Shown here: positions 55,177 through 63,764 of the stretch, piece after piece | How the letters are laid out: each line of letters starts with the position of its first letter | Position numbering within the stretch: position 1 is the stretch's first letter | Assembly: GCF_900107175.1 (NCBI RefSeq) | Contig: NZ_FNOZ01000006.1 | Location: 62,001-126,000 of the forward strand | Source of the DNA: Modestobacter sp. DSM 44400 | GTDB taxonomy: Bacteria; Actinomycetota; Actinomycetes; Mycobacteriales; Geodermatophilaceae | Length of the DNA: 64,000 nt | Direction of reading: 5' to 3' | Made by a program: the position numbers and the translations under genes | Notes under the pieces: generated by a model | Seen by the model: only the letters and a program-made list of their open reading frames with translations | Told to the model about the DNA's origin: nothing | Databases searched by the model: none

Positions 55177-56403
55177 ATGCAACCGTTGGCAGGAGTGACG
55201 GTGGTGGACTTCACCCGCTATCTGTCCGGGCCCTACTGCACGATGATTCTCGGTGACTACGGCGCGGACGTGGTCAAGGTCGAGCGCCCGGCGGGCGGAG
55301 ACGACTCACGGGACATGGCCCCGTTCGTCAACGGCGAGAGCTACCCCTCCGCGATGGTGAACCGCAACAAGCGCTCGCTGGCGCTGGACCTGAAGACTGC
55401 GGCCGGACGGCAGGTGGCGCTGGGGCTGGCTGCCCGCGCGGACATCGTGGTGGAGAACTTCCGGCCCGGGGTGATGAGCCGGCTGGGGTTGGACTACGAC
55501 GCCGTGCGGGCGGTCAACCCCGAGGCGGTCTACTGCTCCATCACCGGTTTCGGGCAGACCGGACCGGAGAGCCACCGCGCCGGGTTCGACATCATCGCCC
55601 AGGGCATGAGCGGCTTCCTGCGGATGACCGGTGCGCCCGGCGGGGAACCGGCGAAGTTCGGTATCGCGGTCAACGACCTGACCGCCGGGCTGACCGCCGC
55701 GCACGCCGTCCTGGCCGGCTACATCCATCGCCTGCGCGAGGGCGGCGGTCAGTACATCGACGTCGCGCTGGTGGATGCGGGGCTGGCGCTGACGGTCTGG
55801 GAGGCAGGCTCCTGGTTCGGCGCGGGCCGTGAGCCGGCCCCGGAAGGAACCCGGCACCGGCACAACGCCCCGTATCAGGCCTTCCGGACGACGGACGGCT
55901 ACGTGACGATCGGCGCCAACAACGACCGCCTGTGGACGCGTCTGTGCCGTGAGGTGCTGCACCGCCCGGACCTGCTCGAGCGTCCGGAGTACGCCGACGC
56001 GCGTTCCCGACCGCAGCATGTGGACCAGTTGACCGCCGAACTGGAGGAGATCCTGCAGCGGGAGTCGACCGACACCTGGGTGAAGGCGCTGGACGCCGCG
56101 GGCATCCCCGGGGGTCCGGTGCTCACCTACGGTCAGGCCCTGGGTCAGTCGCAGGTCGCGGCGCGGGAGATGGTCGTCGAACTCGATCACCCGGTGATCG
56201 GGCCGATGCGCGCACTGGGCATGCCGGCGAAGCTGTCGGAGACCCCGGCAACCATCCGGCGTCCCGCACCTCTGCTGGGTCAGCACAGCCGCCACGTCCT
56301 CGCCGAGGCCGGCTATGACGATGCCCAGATCGATGCCTGGGTCGCCGCCGGAACCGTGGGCGAGCCCGCGGCCAGCGGCTCACCCACCCACCACCAGGAT
56401 TGA
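55177..56403 (+). CDS. CaiB/BaiF family CoA-transferase
   Basis: A 408-residue family III CoA-transferase. The N-terminus (VTVVDFTRYLSGPYCTMILGDYGADVVKVERP) and the catalytic aspartate in AVNDLTAGLTAAHAV (Asp167) are clear. It moves CoA between carboxylic acids and would activate the acid made by earlier steps for crotonase-type chemistry. GGAAGGA precedes the ATG. Last intact gene of the island. Confidence 0.92.
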   Translation: MQPLAGVTVVDFTRYLSGPYCTMILGDYGADVVKVERPAGGDDSRDMAPFVNGESYPSAMVNRNKRSLALDLKTAAGRQVALGLAARADIVVENFRPGVMSRLGLDYDAVRAVNPEAVYCSITGFGQTGPESHRAGFDIIAQGMSGFLRMTGAPGGEPAKFGIAVNDLTAGLTAAHAVLAGYIHRLREGGGQYIDVALVDAGLALTVWEAGSWFGAGREPAPEGTRHRHNAPYQAFRTTDGYVTIGANNDRLWTRLCREVLHRPDLLERPEYADARSRPQHVDQLTAELEEILQRESTDTWVKALDAAGIPGGPVLTYGQALGQSQVAAREMVVELDHPVIGPMRALGMPAKLSETPATIRRPAPLLGQHSRHVLAEAGYDDAQIDAWVAAGTVGEPAASGSPTHHQD

Positions 56404-57082
56404 CCGCCGCTCTATTCAGCCGTCAAGCCACCTCCCTATCGCTGGCCGCGCGGGACACTTTTCCAGCCGACTCTGAACCTGCAGCTGGACCACGTGCTGG
56501 GCCGTGCTCACCTTGGCGTGCTCAGCAGGTTCAGTGTCCGGCATCACCTCTGGCACCAGCGCGGCGGTGACCCCGGCCCCGTGCCGGGCCACGGCCGGAG
56601 TCCGGGCGCCGCTGACCACCACGTCATCACCCTCCGGCATCTGCGGCTCGTGCGGCCTGATGATCAACGGCATCGCGCACGGCCCGGAGCAGACCACCAC
56701 CTGCCAGCTGCACATGCGGTCCTTCTCCTTGGGTGCAGCTATCGCCGGTGCTGGTGACGGGATCTAGCGTTGTACCTGGTCAGCGGCGGAGCAGTCGGCG
56801 TGGGCACCGAGACGCCTCGTGACGGAGATCTTGGCCGATTGGTCCTGTTGAGCTGGGGGTTGGGCCGGTAGCGTCTGAGGACGTGTTCGTGCGGACGTCG
56901 ACTCGCCGAAACAGCGCCGGGGTACCGGCGCACCGACACCATCAGGCGCTGACCGTCGACGTCGAGGCGAATCTCGGATGAGTGCCGACCCGGGCGCGGT
57001 CTTGCGGTGTTCCCCGCATTCCAGCGGCCCTGCAACGGCGCCAGAGCTGGCGGAGCACCGCAAGAGCCGGAGGAGCGCGGAA
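56404..57082. other. Non-coding junction region at the right end of the island
   Basis: About 680 bases with no intact gene. It contains the sdhB fragment at 56636-56728. The segment 56410-56630 reads weakly protein-like on the minus strand ([19 protein letters not shown]) but matches nothing I recognise. The segment 56740-57060 has short overlapping ORFs without a convincing start. It looks like a recombination scar. Confidence 0.55.
56636..56728 (+). pseudogene. Duplicated internal fragment of sdhB
   Basis: Ninety-three bases identical to 37174-37266 of sdhB except for three substitutions, in the same orientation. It encodes the 2Fe-2S core [18 protein letters not shown] through HMRSFS and then departs abruptly. 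No start, no remainder of the gene. Its left boundary is sharp; the right boundary shows faint similarity for about 25 more bases. Confidence 0.9.
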
Positions 57083-57688
57083 TCAGGCGGCGTCGTCCTC
57101 CCGGCGGCCGGCCAGCTCCAGCAGGTGCGGGGCCAGCGTCGCGGCGACGAGGGCGTACCCGGCCGAGGAGGGGTGGAAGCGGTCGGCGGAGAACAGCGCC
57201 GGGTCGGCGGCGAACGTGGCCGACAGGGCGGGGGTCACGGGGGCGACGACCGCCCCGGCGGCCTCGGCGACCGCGGTCTGCAGGCTGCGCAGCTGGTCGC
57301 AGATGCCGGCGACGAACGAGCGGAACGCCGGCGGAACCCAGGCCACCGAGGACAGGTCGGGGGTAGGGACGACGAGCACCTGGGTGCCGCCGGCGCGCAG
57401 CTCCCGGAGCGCCGCGCCCAGGGCTGCGGTCGACTGCGCGGGGGGTACCTGGTGGGTCAGGTCGTTGGCGCCGATCACCAGCAGGACGAGGTCGGCCTGC
57501 AGCGGGACGGCCCGGCGGACCTGGGCGGCGAGATCGACCGAGGTGGCCCCGGGCACGGCGAGGACGTCGAGCCGGACCTCGTGCCCGGCCTGCTCGAGCG
57601 AACGGGTCAGCCGTGCACCCAGGGTGTCCGCGGCGGTGCCGGCGCCGGTGCCGTACGCGAGAGAGTCGCCGAGGACGAGGAAGCGCAT
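57083..57688 (-). CDS. SGNH/GDSL-family hydrolase
   Basis: A 201-residue esterase-like protein. Block I FLVLGDSLAYGTGAG carries the nucleophile serine, GANDLTHQV is block III with the asparagine, and DRFHPSSAGY is block V with Asp and His. No signal peptide, so it is cytoplasmic. ATG at 57688; the longer frame upstream is not coding. Substrate unknown. Confidence 0.9.
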   Translation of the reverse strand: MRFLVLGDSLAYGTGAGTAADTLGARLTRSLEQAGHEVRLDVLAVPGATSVDLAAQVRRAVPLQADLVLLVIGANDLTHQVPPAQSTAALGAALRELRAGGTQVLVVPTPDLSSVAWVPPAFRSFVAGICDQLRSLQTAVAEAAGAVVAPVTPALSATFAADPALFSADRFHPSSAGYALVAATLAPHLLELAGRREDDAA

Positions 57689-57759
57689 ACGGCTGTCAAC
57701 AGGCCCCGTCCCGAGGCTCATCCCGAGCGTGCGCGGGATGAGGAGGACGGGCTCCTTCT

Positions 57760-57981
57760 TCAGCCGCTGCGGGCGAAGAGCTCCGCGGCCTGGGTATCCA
57801 CGAAGGGGTACCTCACTCTGAACTGGGCGAGCGCATCGGCGACCGACAGCACGTGGGTCCCCCGCCGCCCCGCCCGGTCGACGGTGCACGGTGACCATGT
57901 CGTGGTGATCGGGACCCCGTGCGTCTCGGCGTAGTCGGTGAACACGTTCTCCCGCGCCCTCCCCACTGCCCCGGCACGCAC
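57760..57981 (-). CDS. Hypothetical 73-residue protein
   Basis: A small ORF (MRAGAVGRARENVFTDYAET) of balanced composition ending AAELFARSG. No family recognised. It fills part of the gap between the SGNH hydrolase and fdhA genes; ribosome site is weak. Could be a fragment. Confidence 0.3.
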   Translation of the reverse strand: MRAGAVGRARENVFTDYAETHGVPITTTWSPCTVDRAGRRGTHVLSVADALAQFRVRYPFVDTQAAELFARSG

Positions 57982-58044
57982 CGGCGGCCCCCATCGGCGG
58001 AGCCGCCGGCCCGGCTCTCGGGCTCGGGCCGACGGCCGTGACCC

Positions 58045-59259
58045 TCAGGCCACCATGCCGTGCGGGTCGATGACGTACTTCTTCGCGGCGCCGGAGTCGA
58101 ACTCGGCGTAGCTCTGCGGTGCGTCATCGAGGGGGATCACGGTGGCGTTGACCGCCTTCGCGATCTGCACCTTCTCGTGCAGGATCGCCTTCATCAGGCC
58201 GAGGTTGTACCGCATGACCGGGCACTGCCCGGTGGTGAACGACAGCGACTTCGCCCAGCCGGTGCCAAGGCTCAACGAGAGCGACCCGACCTTCGCCGCC
58301 TCGTCGATGCCACCGGGGTCGCCGGTCACGTAGAGCCCGGGGATCCCGATCTGGCCACCGGCTGCAGTGACCTCCATCAGGGAGTTCAGCACCGTAGCGG
58401 GCGCCTCGGTGGTCGAGCCGTCGCCGTGTCCGCGGGCCTCGAAGCCGACGGCGTCGACCGCGGCGTCGACCTCGGGCACCCCGAGCAGCTGTTCGATCTG
58501 GTCCTGGGGTGCCCCCTTCGACACGTCGACGGTCTCGCACCCGAAGCTGCGGGCCTGCGCGAGCCGCTGCTCGTTGAGGTCGGCGACGATCACCACGGCG
58601 GCACCCAGCAGCTGAGCGCTGGCCGCTGCCGCGAGCCCGACCGGTCCCGCCCCGGCGATGTACACCGTCGACCCCGGCTTGACCCCGGCAGTGACCGCAC
58701 CGTGGAAGCCGGTCGGAAAGATGTCCGACAGCATCGTGAGGTCCAGGACCTTCGCCATCGCCTGGTCCCGGTCCGGAAAGCGCAACAGGTTCCAGTCGGC
58801 GTAGGGCACGGTCACGTACTCGGCCTGACCGCCGACCCACCCACCCATGTCGACGTAGCCGTAGGCGGCCCCGGGTCGCGCGGGGTTCACATTCAGGCAG
58901 ATGCCGGTCTTGCCCTCCTTGCAGTTGCGGCACCGCCCGCAGGCGATGTTGAACGGCACGGAGCAGACGTCGCCGACCTCGACGAACTCCACGTCCGGCC
59001 CGGTCTCCACCACCTCGCCGAGGATCTCGTGCCCGAGGACGAGGTTCGCCGGGGCCGTGGTCCGGCCGCGGACCATGTGCTGGTCACTGCCGCAGATGTT
59101 GGTGGTGACGACCTTGAGGATGGCTCCGTGGTTCAGTTTCCGGCCCACGTTGGCCGGGTTGACACCCGGTCCGTCGAGCAGCTCCAGCTTCGGGTAGTCG
59201 ATCTCGTGTACCTCGACCTTGCCGGGCTCCATGTACGCAACGCCTCTGTTGCCAGCCAT
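58045..59259 (-). CDS. fdhA: Glutathione-independent formaldehyde dehydrogenase
   Basis: A 404-residue zinc alcohol-dehydrogenase-family enzyme. The catalytic-zinc cysteine is in TTNICGSDQHMV, the structural zinc site is CGRCRNCKEGKTGIC, and the NAD-binding loop is YIAGAGPVGLAAAASAQLLG. Length and the insert after GYVDMGGWVGGQAEYV match the Pseudomonas putida-type FdhA with tightly bound NAD. It oxidises formaldehyde to formate. ATG at 59259 follows AGGAG. Divergent from the glpF-dha operon. Confidence 0.92.
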   Translation of the reverse strand: MAGNRGVAYMEPGKVEVHEIDYPKLELLDGPGVNPANVGRKLNHGAILKVVTTNICGSDQHMVRGRTTAPANLVLGHEILGEVVETGPDVEFVEVGDVCSVPFNIACGRCRNCKEGKTGICLNVNPARPGAAYGYVDMGGWVGGQAEYVTVPYADWNLLRFPDRDQAMAKVLDLTMLSDIFPTGFHGAVTAGVKPGSTVYIAGAGPVGLAAAASAQLLGAAVVIVADLNEQRLAQARSFGCETVDVSKGAPQDQIEQLLGVPEVDAAVDAVGFEARGHGDGSTTEAPATVLNSLMEVTAAGGQIGIPGLYVTGDPGGIDEAAKVGSLSLSLGTGWAKSLSFTTGQCPVMRYNLGLMKAILHEKVQIAKAVNATVIPLDDAPQSYAEFDSGAAKKYVIDPHGMVA

Positions 59260-59456
59260 GACGATGGCTCCTGTCTGCTCGTGGACCGTGCCTGGTGAAG
59301 CCGCATGCGGGGCTCCCTCCGCTCGCCCGTCGAGGGCTATGGCGGACGAGTCTGCTCCTCCGCGACGCCGACCGCAGCGCGTAGGAGCCCTGGAGCGGCG
59401 AGGAGACCGACGTCCGGATCCCGCTCCCGGGACGGCCACGACTCGGCCAGGAGCCG

Positions 59457-59471
59457 TCCGACATTGTCGGA
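59457..59471. promoter_or_regulatory. Palindrome between fdhA and glpF
   Basis: TCCGACA-T-TGTCGGA, perfect 7-bp arms around a single base, 91 bases before the proposed glpF start and about 200 bases upstream of fdhA. A plausible operator for one or both operons; regulator unknown. The rest of 59260-59561 shows nothing else. Confidence 0.45.
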
Positions 59472-59561
59472 TCGCCGAGGTTGCTGTGCGACATGGATCA
59501 CTTCTACCTTCCACGTGACCGACGCCCCGTCGGCCTGGTCACTCCCGCTGCTGGAGGACAC

Positions 59562-60443
59562 TTGCCTGAGCAATTGAAGCCGCACACCCTGTTCGGCGAA
59601 CTGGCTGCTGAGTTCGCCGGGACCCTGATCCTGATTCTCTTCGGCCTCGGCGTAGTAGCGCAGGTGGTCGCCGGTGGCCTCGGCGACCACGACAGCATCT
59701 CCTGGGCCTGGGGCCTCGGCGTCACTTTCGGCGTGTACGTGGCGGCCCGGATCAGCGGCGCCCACCTGAACCCGGCGGTCACCGTGGCGCTGGCGGTCTT
59801 CCGCGGCTTCGAGTGGAAGAAGGTGATCCCCTACTCGATCGCCCAGACGCTGGGCGCCTTCGTCGCCGCCCTGATCGTCCGCTGGAACTACACCGAGGTG
59901 CTGGCCGCCTTCGACCCCGGACACACCATCAAGTCGCAGTTCGTGTTCTCGACCCTGCCCGGGAACGGTGCACTGCCCGTCGGCACGTGGGGAGCCTTCC
60001 GGGACCAGATCATCGGCACCGCGATCCTGCTCTTCCTGATCCTCGCCGTGACCGACCTGCGCAACAGTTCGCCCGGGGTCAACCTGGCGCCGGTCGTCAT
60101 CGGCTTCATCGTCGTCGCCATCGGCTTCGCCTGGGGCACCGACGCCGGCTACGCGATCAACCCCGCCCGTGACTTCGGGCCGCGACTGGCGTCCTTCCTG
60201 ACCGGCTACGGCGGCGCCTGGCGCGACCAGTACGGCAACTTCTACTTCTGGGTGCCCATCGTCGGCCCGCTGATCGGCGGCGTCCTCGGTGCCGGGCTGT
60301 ACGACGTGCTGGTCGGCCGGCACCTGCCGATCGCCGACGAGGACCAGGAGGCCGGCCGCATCCCGACCGACCCGGAAACCGACGCCGACCGGGCACGCCG
60401 GACCGAGCCCACAGCCGGCCGCCCCGAGCAGGAACCTCGATGA
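59562..60443 (+). CDS. glpF: Aquaglyceroporin (GlpF-type MIP protein)
   Basis: A 293-residue channel with six membrane helices and both NPA boxes ([10 protein letters not shown] and [11 protein letters not shown]); the Asp after the second box (NPARD) marks glycerol-conducting members. It should let in glycerol or dihydroxyacetone. TTG at 59562 has a strong GGAGG four bases upstream and gives the natural N-terminus [16 protein letters not shown] at 59493 in the same frame is the alternative. A charged C-terminal tail of about 45 residues follows helix 6. Overlaps dhaK by 4 bp. Confidence 0.88.
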   Translation: MPEQLKPHTLFGELAAEFAGTLILILFGLGVVAQVVAGGLGDHDSISWAWGLGVTFGVYVAARISGAHLNPAVTVALAVFRGFEWKKVIPYSIAQTLGAFVAALIVRWNYTEVLAAFDPGHTIKSQFVFSTLPGNGALPVGTWGAFRDQIIGTAILLFLILAVTDLRNSSPGVNLAPVVIGFIVVAIGFAWGTDAGYAINPARDFGPRLASFLTGYGGAWRDQYGNFYFWVPIVGPLIGGVLGAGLYDVLVGRHLPIADEDQEAGRIPTDPETDADRARRTEPTAGRPEQEPR

Positions 60444-61441
60444 AGAAGCTGATCAACGACCCGGCCGACGTCGTCAGCGACGCGCTGCGCGGGATGGCCG
60501 CCGCACATCCCGAGTTGCGGGTCGACCACGAGAACCGGGTCGTCTTCCGCGGCGACGCCCCGGTGCAGGGCAAGGTCGGCCTGGTCTCCGGCGGCGGCTC
60601 GGGTCACGAGCCGATGCACGGCGGGTTCGTCGGCCCCGGGATGCTGGACGCCGCCTGCGCCGGCGAGGTGTTCACCTCGCCGGTCCCCGATCAGATGGTC
60701 GCGGCCACGAAGGGCGTGGACGGCGGCGCCGGCGTGCTGCACATCGTGAAGAACTACACCGGCGACGTGCTGAACTTCGAGATGGCCGCCGAGATGGTCG
60801 CCGCCGAGTCAGGCACCGAGGTGGTCTCGGTGGTCACCGACGACGACGTCGCCGTCCAGGACAGCCTCTACACCGCCGGCCGCCGCGGGGTGGGTGTCAC
60901 GGTCCTGCTGGAGAAGATCGTCGGTGCGGCGGCCGAGCAGGGCCGCCCGCTCTCCGGCGTCGCCGACCTCGCCCGGAAGGTCAACGCCCAGGGCCGCAGC
61001 ATGGGCATGGCGCTGACGTCCTGCACGGTCCCGGCAGCCGGGAGACCCACCTTCGACCTGTCCGACGACGAGATGGAGATCGGCGTCGGCATCCACGGGG
61101 AGCCCGGCCGGCGCCGGGTGCCGCTGGCCCCGGCCCGGGAGATCGCCGAGATGCTGCTCGAACCGGTGCTCGGTGACCTCGACTTCACCGGCAGCGACGG
61201 CGCACTGGTGTTCGTCAACGGCCTGGGCGGCACGCCGCTGCTCGAGTTGTACCTGCTGTTCGCCGACGTCACAGCCGTGCTCGAGAAGGCCGGGGTGCGC
61301 ATCGCCCGGTCGCTCGTCGGGTCGTACATGACCAGCCTGGACATGGCCGGCTGTTCGGTGACGCTGCTCAAGGTCGACGACGACCTGGTCCGGCTGTGGG
61401 ACGCCCCGGTGCGCACCCCCGGCCTCCGGTGGGGGACGTGA
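60440..61441 (+). CDS. dhaK: Dihydroxyacetone kinase subunit DhaK
   Basis: A 333-residue substrate-binding subunit. [16 protein letters not shown] is the DhaK signature and His219 in GVGIHGEPG forms the hemiaminal with dihydroxyacetone. With DhaL and DhaM it makes dihydroxyacetone phosphate using PEP. ATG at 60440 overlaps the glpF stop. Confidence 0.95.
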   Translation: MKKLINDPADVVSDALRGMAAAHPELRVDHENRVVFRGDAPVQGKVGLVSGGGSGHEPMHGGFVGPGMLDAACAGEVFTSPVPDQMVAATKGVDGGAGVLHIVKNYTGDVLNFEMAAEMVAAESGTEVVSVVTDDDVAVQDSLYTAGRRGVGVTVLLEKIVGAAAEQGRPLSGVADLARKVNAQGRSMGMALTSCTVPAAGRPTFDLSDDEMEIGVGIHGEPGRRRVPLAPAREIAEMLLEPVLGDLDFTGSDGALVFVNGLGGTPLLELYLLFADVTAVLEKAGVRIARSLVGSYMTSLDMAGCSVTLLKVDDDLVRLWDAPVRTPGLRWGT

Positions 61442-62085
61442 GGGTGGCGGACGGTGTCGACGTCCAGGCACTGACGGCCTGGGTCCGCGAGTTCGACCGG
61501 CTGGTCGCCGAGCACGAGGGCGAGCTGACCGGGCTCGACGCGGCGATCGGCGACGCCGACCACGGCGCGAACATGCACCGGGGGCTGACCGCCGCAGTCG
61601 CCGCCCTCGCCGGCACCCCGCCCGCCGACCCGGCGGCGCTGCTCAAGCAGGTCGGCATGACGCTGATCAGCAAGGTGGGCGGGGCCAGCGGCCCGCTCTA
61701 CGGCACGCTGTTCCTCCGGATGGCCGGCGCCGTCGGGACCGACGAGGTGGACGCCGCCACGTACGCCCGCGCCCTGCGGGCCGGGCTGGACGGCGTCCTC
61801 GCCCGGGGCAAGGCCGAGCCCGGCGACAAGACCATGGTCGACGCACTCGGCCCGGCCTGCGACGCCCTCGATCAGGAGATGGCGGCGGGCGGGTCCCTGG
61901 CCGAGGCACTGCGCCGGGCGGCCACCGCAGCCCGGCAGGGACGCGACGCCACCGTGCCGATGCTCGCCCGCAAGGGCCGGGCCAGCTACCTCGGCGAGCG
62001 CAGCATCGGCCACCAGGACCCGGGGGCGACCACCACCGCCCTGCTGCTCGACGCCGCGGTGACCACGCTGGGCGGGGAGGGCTGA
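61438..62085 (+). CDS. dhaL: Dihydroxyacetone kinase subunit DhaL
   Basis: A 215-residue ADP-binding subunit. The Mg-binding aspartates are in [30 protein letters not shown] and GDKTMVDAL complete the nucleotide site. GTG at 61438 lies in a GTGA overlap with dhaK. Confidence 0.93.
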   Translation: MRVADGVDVQALTAWVREFDRLVAEHEGELTGLDAAIGDADHGANMHRGLTAAVAALAGTPPADPAALLKQVGMTLISKVGGASGPLYGTLFLRMAGAVGTDEVDAATYARALRAGLDGVLARGKAEPGDKTMVDALGPACDALDQEMAAGGSLAEALRRAATAARQGRDATVPMLARKGRASYLGERSIGHQDPGATTTALLLDAAVTTLGGEG

Positions 62086-62090
62086 CGCGC

Positions 62091-62501
62091 GTGGCGCGGG
62101 TCGGGCTGGTGGTGGTCTCGCACAGCCGCGCGCTGGCCGAGGCCACGGTCGCGCTCGCTCAGCAGATGCTCCCCGGTCGGGAGCTGGCGATCCAGGTTGC
62201 CGCCGGAACCGAAGACGGCGGTCTCGGCACGGACGCGGTCGCCATCTCCGCGGCGATCACGGCCGCTGACGCCGGCGACGGCGTGGTGGTGCTGATGGAC
62301 CTGGGCAGCGCGGTGCTGTCCGCCGAGACGGCGCTCGAGCTGCTGGCGGACGACCTGCGCGAGCGGGTCCTCCTGAGCGCCGCGCCGCTGGTCGAGGGGC
62401 TCGTGGGTGCCGCGGTGGTGGCAGCAGGCGGCGCCGACCGCGCTCGGGTGGGCGCCGAGGCACTGCTGGGCCTGGCGCCCAAACAGGCCCACCTCGGGTA
62501 G
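62091..62501 (+). CDS. dhaM: PTS-dependent dihydroxyacetone kinase phosphotransferase DhaM
   Basis: A 136-residue EIIA(Man)-type protein with the phospho-histidine in LVVVSHSRALAE (His11) and DLGSAVLSAE. It phosphorylates the ADP bound to DhaL. Only the EIIA domain is present, without fused HPr or EI, so general PTS proteins must be encoded elsewhere. GTG start 5 bases after dhaL. Confidence 0.9.
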   Translation: MARVGLVVVSHSRALAEATVALAQQMLPGRELAIQVAAGTEDGGLGTDAVAISAAITAADAGDGVVVLMDLGSAVLSAETALELLADDLRERVLLSAAPLVEGLVGAAVVAAGGADRARVGAEALLGLAPKQAHLG

Positions 62502-62762
62502 GCCGGGCCGGATGCGGCAGCGTGGCGTTCCGGGATGGGTGGTCGGGTCGCCAGCCGACGCGCCATCGTCGACGACGTGCGGGTGGTGGATCTGCAGGAC
62601 GCCGCGGCGTGGCCGCGCCTGGCCAGCGCAATTGCGGTGAACAGACCGGGGGTCCGGCTCCGACGACCGCGGCATGCTCATCCGCATCCGGGTGCCCCGG
62701 TGGGCACGGGACCAGGCTTCTTGCGTCGGCGGAGAGGTGTCAACCGGGTTCTCGAGGCGCCC

Positions 62763-63764
62763 TCAGGGAGCCGCGGCCGCCACCGCGGCGAGGTGCCGCT
62801 CCTTGTCCGCCGCCGGCAGGAAGCTGGCCCGGAAGCTGTTCTCGGCCAGCCGCCGGCGCTCCCCCGCATGCAGGCCGAGCGCCCCCGCGACCGACTCGGT
62901 GTTGTCGTGCAGGTAGCCACCGAAGTAGGCCGGGTCGTCGGAGTTGACGGTAGCGAGCAGCCCGGCGTCCAGCATCCGGCGCAGCGGGTGCGCAGCCAGG
63001 TCCGGCACGCAGCGCAGCGCCACGTTGGACAGCGGGCAGACCGTCAGCGGCACCTGCTGGTCGCGGAGCCGGGCGACCAGCGCCGGATCCTCCAGGCTGC
63101 GGATGCCGTGGTCGACGCGCTCCACACCGAGAATGTCCAGCGCCGACCAGACGTAGGCCGGCGGGCCCTCCTCGCCCGCGTGCGCGACCCGGTGCAGCCC
63201 CTCGTCGGCGGCCAGCGCGTAGGCCCGCTCGAACAGCTCCGGCGGGTGCCCCACCTCGGCGCTGTCCAGCCCGACGCCGATCACCAGGTCGCGGTACGGG
63301 CGCAGTCGGGGCACCAGCGCCTCGGCCTCCGCGGGGTCGCGGTCGCGCAGGAAGCAGACGATCAGGGACGCCGACAGCCCGTGCCGCTGCTCCGCCGTCG
63401 CGAACGCCGCACCCAGGCCCTCGAACACCACTTCCAACGGGACGCCGCGGCCGGTGTGCGCCTGCGGGTCGACGAAGACCTCGGCGTGCCGCACGCCCTG
63501 CGCGGCCGCCCGGACGAGGTAGGCCTCGGCCAGGTCGGTGAAGTCCTGCGGTGTCTGCAGCACGGCGGTCAGCTCGTAGTACAGATGCAGAAAGGACTGC
63601 AGGTCGGCGAAGGCGTACGCGCGGCGCAGCTCGTCGAGGTCGGCGTGCCGGAGCGGCGTGCGGTTGCGGCCGGCCAGCGCGAAGGCGAGCTCGGGTTCGA
63701 GCGTGCCCTCGATGTGCACGTGCAGCTCAGCGGTCGGGAGGGGCGGCGACTGCGGCGGGGTCAC
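62763..63764 (-). CDS. Adenosine/adenine deaminase
   Basis: A 333-residue metal-dependent deaminase. Metal-ligand motifs are ELHVHIEGTLEPEL, the catalytic HAGEEGPPAYVW, DHGIRSLED and NSDDPAYFGGY. The tail LHDNTESVA and the HAGEEGPP.Y.W pattern lean towards adenine deaminase-type members rather than classical adenosine deaminase; both names are possible. GTG at 63764 overlaps the upstream exporter gene end by 38 bp. The 260 bases to dhaM hold nothing convincing. Confidence 0.88.
   Translation of the reverse strand: MTPPQSPPLPTAELHVHIEGTLEPELAFALAGRNRTPLRHADLDELRRAYAFADLQSFLHLYYELTAVLQTPQDFTDLAEAYLVRAAAQGVRHAEVFVDPQAHTGRGVPLEVVFEGLGAAFATAEQRHGLSASLIVCFLRDRDPAEAEALVPRLRPYRDLVIGVGLDSAEVGHPPELFERAYALAADEGLHRVAHAGEEGPPAYVWSALDILGVERVDHGIRSLEDPALVARLRDQQVPLTVCPLSNVALRCVPDLAAHPLRRMLDAGLLATVNSDDPAYFGGYLHDNTESVAGALGLHAGERRRLAENSFRASFLPAADKERHLAAVAAAAP

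Noticed and set aside
56739-57063. Overlapping minus-strand ORFs as a transposase remnant
   Set aside because: Arg-rich text without any recognisable transposase motif or terminal inverted repeats.
37750-57082. Island as an integrative conjugative element or prophage
   Set aside because: No integrase, relaxase, conjugation or phage genes and no tRNA attachment site seen.
62502-62762. Possible small gene between dhaM and the deaminase
   Set aside because: No ribosome site, no motif, and the open frame runs antisense into the deaminase gene.
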